This document shows, piece by piece, positions 55,704-64,000 of a stretch of 64,000 nt of DNA. The notes beneath the pieces were generated by a model. The model was given only the letters and a program-made list of their open reading frames with translations, was not told the origin of the DNA and did no database searches. How positions within the stretch are numbered: the stretch's first letter is position 1; every line of letters starts with the position of its first letter. The DNA comes from Chiua virens (lineage: Eukaryota; Basidiomycota; Agaricomycetes; Boletales; Boletaceae), in contig JAHNUO010000016.1 in assembly GCA_019787685.1 (NCBI GenBank), positions 496,001-560,000 on the forward strand. The letters are read 5' to 3'. Position numbers and translations under genes: made by a program.

Positions 55704-57650
55704 ATGTCACAGACACAGACAGGTGAGTAGCGATTCGAGAGAAAGGACCACACTGACAATTCAGTCAGAGGACGTGAGAGTGCTGGAAGTCGGAAGTAGG
55801 TTGCAGGCACTTGCTTTCCATCCTGACGGACAGCATCTTCTGAGTGGGAGTGAGGATGGAATTCGACGGTATCGAATTGCAGGTGGCGAAGAGGTAAAGA
55901 GGCAGACGGGGATGGATGTGACTGCCATTTCAGTGTCATGGAATGGCAAATGGGTCGTGGTCGGGACATATAGGAATGGTGTCAGTGTGTGGGATGAAGA
56001 ACTGCAGAAGAAGGTGGTTGATGTCGAGGGGACAAGCGAGGTGTGGGCAGTGGACGTGTCGCCAGATTCGACACGATTTGCGACCGGGAACAATACAGCA
56101 AGTATCTGGGAAATCTCGACGGGCCACCGTCTCGTAGGGCCAATCGAAGTCGAGGAATGGGTGACAGGAATCCGATTCTCTCCTGATGGCGAGCGAATTG
56201 CGATTTCCACTGGCGATGGCCCGATCTGGATCTTCGACAGCCAATCCGGAGACAAACTCATCACCATCGAGACCGAGACAGCAAGCGGCAACCTACTCAC
56301 TCCCCTTGTGTGGTCTGACGACGGTCGGACAATCATTGGTGCTTGCAGGACCAACAAGGTCAAGTCCTTCGATGCATCAACTGGGAGCCAACTTGCAGAA
56401 TGCCAGGTTCACGACAACGACAAGGAGAAGTCCATCGCTCTAGCGGCCAATGGGCGGGTTATAGCTGCCTACGCGGGCGATTCAATCTCACTTCGGGACA
56501 TGGCTACTCTCTCTCAGATTGGTCCCATTATCGAAGGCGACGAGCAGATGCTCCCAATTGCACTCTCCTCAAACAGTCATTATCTTGCATTAGGACGAAA
56601 CGACGGGACAATCATACTCCGCAGTGACCTCCGCACTATCCTCCAGGACCTTTACGTCGATGTAAGTATACATACATATGTAGTTGCGAGCAGGATAGGT
56701 CACACTACCTTAGGCACCTACAGACGAGGGAAAGTATGAAGACGAACCAGCCTTGGGCGACAAGACTGATTCTAGTCCGGTATGAGCTCCACATCATGTC
56801 GTTGCCAATATTTTTCTGACGTCGTCGTTACATGTCCTTACACCAGCCATCTAGTCTTGCTGCCGAGTCGAGGTCCGGGAGCACGGAGGGTGATATCGAT
56901 CTGCTAGAAGTACTATCCCATTCAGCTCTTCCCATCGAGTTCTCACAGCGCCGTAGATGGAAATACCGACGAGTGCATCCGCACCTGCCCCGGCTTTCGA
57001 CTTTGATCAGGCCAGTCACATTGTTACTCTTTTTGTTTGCGTGTTGATGTTGCTGCAGCCACCTTCGCCCCCACCTTCTGTTCACTCGGATATCGAGGTA
57101 TTACCGCTTGAGGAATCCAATCTTACGCCGCATGAATCATCGGCTACACCAGCGATATCCCCTCCGGCGGCGCATCAAGAACATACCGGTGCCGTTAGGC
57201 TCGTCGAAGGGCCGACTTGGCCTCACAAAATGGTTCAAGACGTCCCGGAGGAGAGGAAGAAATGAGACAGACCGAGCGGACGAACCCAGGGTTCCGATGG
57301 CCTCCTCACCACCCGGAAGGAATCCAACCAACCAGCTCTCGACCCTCGCCCAGGGTAAACGTAAGCGAGTAAGCCTTCTCTTTTTGACTGATCTTCAATG
57401 TGCCACATCTCACGTTGTACTTAGCGGGCCTGGGTGGCACCTCCTAGAACGAAACAAGATCGGAAGTCGCAGAAAAAACAACCAGCTGGCATCCGTCCGC
57501 CCCCTGATGGTCAGACGGACGACGCTGCTCATGCTAATCATCCTCAAGGTTCGGCTGAATCGTCCCGAGCGGGTCCAGTACGTCATCCCTCTAACAATAC
57601 TTGAACCACGTCATGACGCTCAATATCTCGTAGCTACCACCTGCAAATAA
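55704..57650 (+). CDS. WD40-repeat protein, copy E
   Basis: It starts with the 19-nt exon MSQTQT (55704-55722) and a 46-nt intron (55723-55768), then an unbroken head to about 56660: AFHPDGQHLLSGSEDGIRRY, SVSWNGKWVVV, DVSPDSTRFA, RFSPDGERIA, LVWSDDGRTI. The promoter and head resemble those of B-D, but the tail is of the diverged E/F/G kind: EIPTSASAPAPAFDFDQ with a GC donor (GCCAGT), then GSSKGRLGLTKWFKTSRRRG and a GKRKR end. It is the best preserved WD40 gene in the second half of the window. The exact 3' end is uncertain; further conserved sequence continues to about 58060. Scaffold function is inferred only from the fold. Confidence 0.75.
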
Positions 57651-58578
57651 AGCTTCTCGACCCTCAGACGGAGGAGTTTCCGTGACGGTGAGCATACTTT
57701 CCTCGAGCTTGCAATAAAGGTTATTGACAATATTTCAGAATCATCCGCGGGTTCGTCCAGGCAGAGTCAGAGTTTCGTTCTGGCTGCCGACATGGATGGT
57801 CTGCTGGGGGACAACTGACGTGGACGATCCTTGATTGTAGGCATCACCCATACACGGGTATGTCTCGCTTCGTGGCATTTCTAGGGAGCGATGACATGTT
57901 TGGGAGGGCCAAGTTTCAAGTTTCAAATTGTGGTGCTATCGCATCCTCTTTGTACTCACGCCTCGTGTCACCACCGTACACATTCCAATACCACGTATCA
58001 TTAATGGTATCAATTCCTTGAACATCATTATCAAATGCCTCGCCATCAGCTCCCATCTTCTAATAGTATCAGACGGAACGAGATGACACTCATTGACGCG
58101 ACTAAATGATGCAGCGTGACCAAATTCAAGTTGGCTTTGATCAGCGATCCTATCAACGCATAAACTTGGCATGTGCAGGTCATTCGAGGGTCTTTAACAG
58201 TTCGAGTGTCCAAGCCAAATCTACACCCTTGTTCGAACACTAGTATAAGATCTTTGCATCTACGATCACCCATCGCAAGGATCCTAAACCCTTGTTCTCA
58301 ACGATGACGCACACAGCAAATTGAATACTCGCCGCTCCTCGCCTCATATCCGCTGTCCAACAACCCCAAGTCGAATTCGAACCAGATAACCTGAGGAACG
58401 GATATAGAATCAATTAACGGGTTCAGTGCGCACCTAGTGGGGATTAACCAAAAAGACGAGACGGCTGTGGAGATATAATTGAAGATGTGTTGACATTAAT
58501 TGTGCAGCGCACCGGTGTGAGCCGAAATACCTTGTTCGTTGACGCTTGGAGCCCTACCGTTGTGTAGCATTTCTGAGA
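57651..58578. other. 3' flank of gene E
   Basis: The first 400 bases continue the tail similarity seen in copy F (a block with 'ggatggt.tgctggggg' near 57791 and 51877). The rest matches spacer sequence at 54620-54760. From about 58490 the common WD40 upstream blocks reappear. Confidence 0.45.
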
Positions 58579-58880
58579 ATGTCGCAGACGAAGCCTCGGA
58601 CCGGTGAGCACCGATTCAGAGGAGAGCATGACGATGCAATCAGAGGACACGAAAGTACTGAAAGCAGGAGGTTGTGTGGAGGCGGTTGCTTTCCACCCTG
58701 ACGAGAAACATCTTTTGAGTAGAAGTAACGATGGGGTCCGACGTCGGTGTCGATAACCAGGTAGACGGGAATGAATGCGCAAACATTTCGATATTCCAGG
58801 ATAGCAGATGGGTGGTGGTCGGGATGGATAGCGATGTTGACCGTGTGGGATGAGGCCTTGAGGCACTGCAGAAGGTCATT
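58579..58880 (+). pseudogene. WD40 start fragment H
   Basis: ATG at 58579 (MSQTK), a splice donor-like GGTGAG, then a frame with TKVLKAGG and VAFHPDEKHLLSRSNDGVRRR, matching the first blade of the other copies. It decays into stops within 200 bases and ends before the DUF3684 gene. It is the oldest-looking WD40 copy. Confidence 0.65.
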
Positions 58881-59047
58881 GACTCTGTTGAAGGGGGATT
58901 TTCAATGAGGGGAGGCCGAGTGATCTCAGATCTCAGATCCGGAACCTAGTCACGGGACGATTCCAAACCATTATAGCCTCCAGGCCTCGTGGCCCATGAT
59001 AGTCAACGTAATTTCTACCTTCCTCTCCATTCAGAACTCGCTGCGCA

Positions 59048-62000
59048 ATGATTTCGGACGTAGGTTTCCAGTCAGGAATAGTGATCGAACGTGTTCTTAT
59101 GTGATACTATCCAGGAGGCTGGTTTCGAAGACGTCGAGGTTGACCAAAGAGCGCTTGTGAACATTCTCACTCGTTATCCTGGAGAATTTGGTGGTAGGCA
59201 TCTTTACTGGAGGGCCGGATTGATGTTTTCTGAGTCCACTAACTTACCGCCCAAGTATTGCGAGAATTGATCCAAAATGCTGACGATGCTGAAGCGAACA
59301 AGGTCGAGGTTCACTTCCAAACTGGAGACTCTGAGAAATCCCAACCCATTGACTGGTTCGATTTATCCAGAGTCGGGGTGAGCGATGATTTTGGTCAGCG
59401 AGCCTTGTAATCTTCACGGCATCGCATAGGTGTGTAAGTGGATAGTCATCAACGATGGCATTGCTTTCACGGATGGGGACTGGGGGAGGCTTAGAAAAAT
59501 AGGTCTGATACCTTCATTTGGTTCAAGTTTGTAGTGCGGTCTAATTGTGATTTGGATTCTACGACATCAGCGGACGGCAACAAAAATGCTACGAAAGTCG
59601 GTGCTTTTGGGGTTGGCGAGTATCTTTCTGTCGTGTAGTGGACTTATAAGGCTAATCCCCGTTCCCAGGGTTTTATAGCGTTTTCAGTAAAACAGATAAA
59701 CCGCTCGTGAAGTCCTCCGGTAAGGCACCCTCTCTCATGATACAACATATAGAGGTAGTCACTGATGCACGTTTATCCAGACAAATCGTTGCAATTCGTA
59801 AGAGGAGAAGATGGGAGGGTTAGTCCTCCGATCTCTGGTCGAGACACGCTGACGGCAAGAGTTTAGCTGCGAAATCAATTCGTCAATTGTTCGGCGATTT
59901 CGGGGACCTCGATCGAGCTCGAATTGCGGACTAAAGAAGCATTGCCTAAGCTCGACAATCTTGCGAGATTCCTGGTCTCCTCAGTCACATTCCTCACACA
60001 CATCGAGTCCGCCGAGGTTTATCTTGACGACATAAGGCTTCTGCATATCCACAAAGAACCTTGTAAACCACCAGTCGAGGTACCCATCCCCCAGCACCTG
60101 GTAAGGATGACCTCGTCTGAGGCTCTGACTGTAGAGTCTATGCAGCGTACTGGTAATATAACGTTATGCGTTTATACATACATGCTAATTTCTGACTTTA
60201 CCTAGCGCAAACGATCAAGATTGATGCCGCGGAGTGCATGTTCCCTTCAGACCAGCTTATGCCGTCCGTTCTGGACGCTACTGATATTTTGGTTGAACGA
60301 CGCAGGCGTCGTGCAGAAGATCATATACCACGTACCTCCCACAGCGTTGATACCGTACTGGAGGAGAACGCCATCACACATGACTTGTATACTGCAACGA
60401 CTCATGTGAATCTGCTCCCAGACTCGGAGATGAGGAGGGGTGTCCGATCAGTTATGAAAACCCTCCCATCCACCTTCGAATGCAGGGCGGTCTACGTATG
60501 CACTTTATATCCAACAATTGTGTCGCTGTTGACCGCTCGCGTTCTAGTTTAATCCTGAACAATCCGATGCCTTTGACAGAATCAAAAACTCACATTCACG
60601 CAACACGAAATATCTTGCCTCCCTATTCTCTGGTCCTCAGGGAATTGTCCCTGAGAATGACGGGTGAGTACTTATGGATTGTCGTTCGACCTATGACTTA
60701 TGGCGACTCCCCACTATTTACTTGAACAGAGGTCGCTTGTTCATTGTAAGAGCCCCTTTGCGAACCACCGGCGTGGCTCTACATTTTATTTTTAGGGTCA
60801 GAGTACTAACCAAACAACGGGCATCGCCTTGCATATCTCTGCACATTTCTTACCTACTATGGAACGTAGCTCGATCGATTTAGCGTAAGTGCGTCTTGTG
60901 GTGTGTACCACGTGTGCTGATGGGTTGGCTAGGAATGGGCAAGTTGCAGGTATGTGTATTGATCAATTCTGACTGATCCCTTGCCTAAAGCCGTCAAAAG
61001 CGTGGAATCACGAAGTTCTTAATGTCGGCGGTTTGTTGGCTCGCGTGGTCTACGAGCAAGAGATGCACAGGGCTGCCAAATCCAAGAATGAATTTGGGAC
61101 GAAATTGGGCTTGTCCACGATGGCGCGTTTTGCATTCGGTTCTACTGTACCGCACAGTGGAGTTTCACAGATTCTACGAGACGCGTTCTACTCTTGTCAC
61201 AACTCCTCCAAGTCGCCGTTTCCAGTGGTGACTGCGGGCGGGATTGGGTATGCGTCGGACCCGCAGTTCCGCCAAAGTAACAAAGATCTATCATTTCTCA
61301 AGAAATACCGGGTGCTTCACGAGGAAATCAAAGACCACCAGCGTTCCCGGATCATCATGCAGTATGATATCCCGCATTTCAGATACGGAGATATCGTACG
61401 GGAGTTCGAAACTGGGGTCACGCGGGAGGCACTGAGATCATTCTTTAGCTGGTGGGAAGACATCAGGAGGAATTCCCTTGCCACCGACGAGGCCAGAAAT
61501 GCGGCCGAGAAATTCTGTACGATGTTTGCTTCTCGGGCCATCCTGCACACGAGCCACGATTCCAGAATGGAGCTGAAGAACATCAAATATTATACATTCT
61601 TTCCGTTGCCTGACGACCTCTCGCGTCCAGACACCATCTATATCGACGTCAGCTCCGGTGTCCCGACTCAAGGTACCGTCGAGGCTTTCGGTTGGTCTCA
61701 ACTCTCGTTGCTTGATTGGCTTGAATATGCCCATACGCAAGCCCGACAGCATACCTCCAACAGCGTCTCTGGCCCAGACTCAGATTTGGGTTTTCGTATT
61801 TCACTCGCCCTCGTCCAATTCGCGCTGGTGGAGACGCTGTCTGAAGAACAGTGGGATCGTATCGCCGCGTTCATGAAGGATCTCAAATGTATACCCACCA
61901 ATAAGGGACTGAAGACGCCAGGCGAATCGTTTCTTGAGATGGCAGACATTTGCGAGAGTCTCCCAATCGCTTCAGAGTCCGAATTTTTAAGTATTCCGAT

Positions 62001-64000
62001 GACTTCTGTCGCGAGCAAATCATCCGCGTTTGAATATAGATCCGTTACCCTCGAACACGTGCGAAATGTTCTGACTCACACCGGCGTATGTGAAATGATG
62101 AGGTGGGACAAGTTGGTCGCAAGGTATGTCAATTAGTTCATGTGACCTCAGTTCCACCGTAACGCACCTTACAGGCTAAAGAATGTCGCTTCTGAAGAAA
62201 CCAATGATCGGCTCCTGTATCTTCTGTCTGTCATCTGCCGAAGGTCAGCACCGAGCCCGCTGCCGAGTCAGTGCCTCGTGGACTTGCGAGTGCAGAAAAT
62301 TTTCTATTCGAAGAGCCATGGTCGGGTGTCTGCGACCGATTTGTATTTTCCTGATAGGGATTTACATAAACTCAAGCTTCCGATTCTGGCATTACCGCAA
62401 GGCAGAGCCTCTTTACACAATCTCGTCCATTCATCTGGTTCATTCCCAATAGAACGATTCATCGAACAGTTGGGTGTACGGAGATATCCACCCCTCGAAA
62501 AAGTAATCTCTCTGGCCGCTTCGGGCGATCCTGGAGTCCAGCGATCCGCCCGTCGATACCTCTTATCGAATCTCGACACACACTACTCTGCTTACAAACC
62601 CGAAGACTTTTCTGATTACGCCTTTATCCCAACGCAAACAGGATCGCTTGCCCGCTTGAACGAGGTGAAGAAACCCGTGATCTTGTTCCCACTGGTTCAC
62701 TAACGTAATTGTGCAGGTCTTTGCATCGCAGGGCTGGGAGAAACTAGGCTTCAAGTTAGTTTCCAAGGATTTAGGTCGAAACTACTTGAGATTAGGAATC
62801 CGGGATGGCCCATCGGCTGACATGATCATTGAACATTTGAAGGTTCCAAGGACCACGCTACCAGATCTCGAGACCGCCACCACCTGGTTCGAACATTTAT
62901 GCGATCACGGGAGTACGTATACATTTTGTATGCATGTATAAACGTGATATCTGAGCATGGTCCTCAAGACATCCCCATTGCGAAGCTGCGGGATCAGTTG
63001 TCGACAATCCCTTTCGTACCCGTGCAAAACTCGTCTGCTTCGTCTTCCGAACCATCGCTCATCGAGTACACTTCTCCGAAAGATTGTTTCGTCGGGTTGA
63101 CTGAAGCCAAAGAGCACCATCGCGATATCTTTTCGTTTGTCTATTTTGGTCGGAACGGAAACGATTTTCTGGAGCGCTGTGGTGCCAAAAAGTCACCCGA
63201 CGCATCAGACATCGCTCGCAAGATGCGTCAGGATCCTAAAAGATACATGAAAGCCCTCAGGAATAATTACGATCTGTAAGTCAATTTCGCTGGCATCAAT
63301 GGGTGGGACTTATGCCTGCGTAGTTACCTCGAAGACCTGCTAACAATTGCTTTTCGCCTCGACTTAGTACCTGACGACGAGAAGCAAGCCATGAAGAAGC
63401 TCCGATGTTTCTTGCTTTCCGGTCTAACGAGAAGAGGCTGTTACCAATAGATCAAGTATTCATTAGCGACTGGGAAGGCCGCGATTTCGGTAACGATGTT
63501 TTTGTAGCCCCAAAATATGGTATTCTCGAAAGTTAGTACATCGTCCTCAGCTTCGCTCGCAGTCTGCTAATCTCTATTAGAAATGTACAACGAATGGGCT
63601 CGGAGTTCCTGGGGGCGTACGTGCAATATGATGTCCGTCCCGCTGACCACCAGGTTGGTGGTAACCCGCCGTATGACCTTTCCCAGGTAGTCCGGCGCCT
63701 CAAGTGTTTTGTGGACCTGAGCGACCAAAGAGTGAAGAAAGACATTTTATTCTACAACCAAGTCTCAACCAGCAATCTTGCGGTGGCAACCTGCAAGACG
63801 CTTACATTGAACAAGACGTTTACACCACCATCTGGAATTCTGAGTGACGAAGCACCTGTGAGGACTGTCGAGACCAAGCCCAAAGCAAGCCTCGTCTTCG
63901 AAGAAACCAAAAGTTGTATACCCTCTGGATGGTCGAAGGCGTTAATGACTCATTAGAGCTACGAGATGAGTATGTTCTTTTTCTTTTCATCTCGACCGCA
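59048..64000 (+). CDS. Large GHKL (Hsp90/sacsin-like) ATPase, DUF3684 type, 3' end beyond window
   Basis: GHKL ATPases bind ATP in a Bergerat fold. The N box is VLRELIQNADDAEANKVEVH, the next motif is VINDGIAFTDGDW and the glycine motif VGAFGVG, all near the start, as in sacsin-like and fungal DUF3684 proteins. The start is MISD (59048-59059), then introns 59060-59114 and 59191-59255. The middle part reads HISAHFLPTMERSSIDLA and then LNVGGLLARVVYEQEMHRAA at 61022 on, with a long undamaged exon 61033-62136 (RFRYGD-like and FSWWEDIRRNSLAT segments) typical of the family. Exons continue to the window end (PADHQVGGNPPYDLSQVVRR near 63640). No break was found. DUF3684 proteins have no settled function; a chaperone-like ATPase is the usual inference from the fold. 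Confidence 0.88.

Overview
This is a eukaryotic window, almost certainly from a basidiomycete fungus of the Agaricomycetes type. The genes are cut by many introns of about 46-76 nt. The families present (Tof1/Swi1, a short fungal bZIP, an AAT-type permease, PHO13, PIG-F, DUF3684-type GHKL ATPase, WW-like/transmembrane proteins, WD40 families, tyrosine-recombinase retrotransposons) are typical of mushroom-forming fungi. All calls come from reading frames, motifs and splice signals. No database search was possible.

Layout. 1-20 kb is a conserved chromosomal segment: the tail of an unknown gene, TOF1 (11 exons), a 4-kb gene-poor stretch, a bZIP factor, a transaldolase-like gene of doubtful integrity, an amino-acid permease (minus), a PHO13-type phosphatase (plus) and a PIG-F/Gpi11 homologue (minus). 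The last two converge and share the four bases TTAA that hold both stop codons.

19.6-37 kb is a duplicated region. A decayed WW-like/transmembrane gene (copy A) comes first, followed by four related WD40 genes (A-D). B, C and the start of D lie in a tandem array with a period of about 4.1 kb. Gene D is a chimera: its WD40 head is joined inside an intron to the transmembrane exons of the WW-like/TM family, in matching phase, but an in-frame TGA interrupts the head.

38.6-46.8 kb is a mobile-element cluster. It holds a minus-strand tyrosine-recombinase (DIRS-order) retrotransposon with gag-like, zinc-knuckle, RT/RNase H and recombinase frames, broken by a five-unit 98-bp tandem array. Next to it is a hAT remnant, and a 617-bp inverted-repeat MITE sits at the very end of that remnant.

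47-58.9 kb is a second, more decayed copy of the accessory region: a piece of the PIG-F gene plus WW-like/TM copy B, a WD40 gene lacking its start (F), a tail-only piece (G), a nearly complete WD40 gene (E) and a WD40 start fragment (H). From 59 kb to the end runs a large GHKL-ATPase gene of the DUF3684 type, cut by the window edge.

Taken together, an old housekeeping segment is followed by an accessory region built by segmental duplication, intron-mediated domain exchange and transposition. The best candidates for something new are the WD40-transmembrane chimera and the WD40 family with its conserved basic tail.
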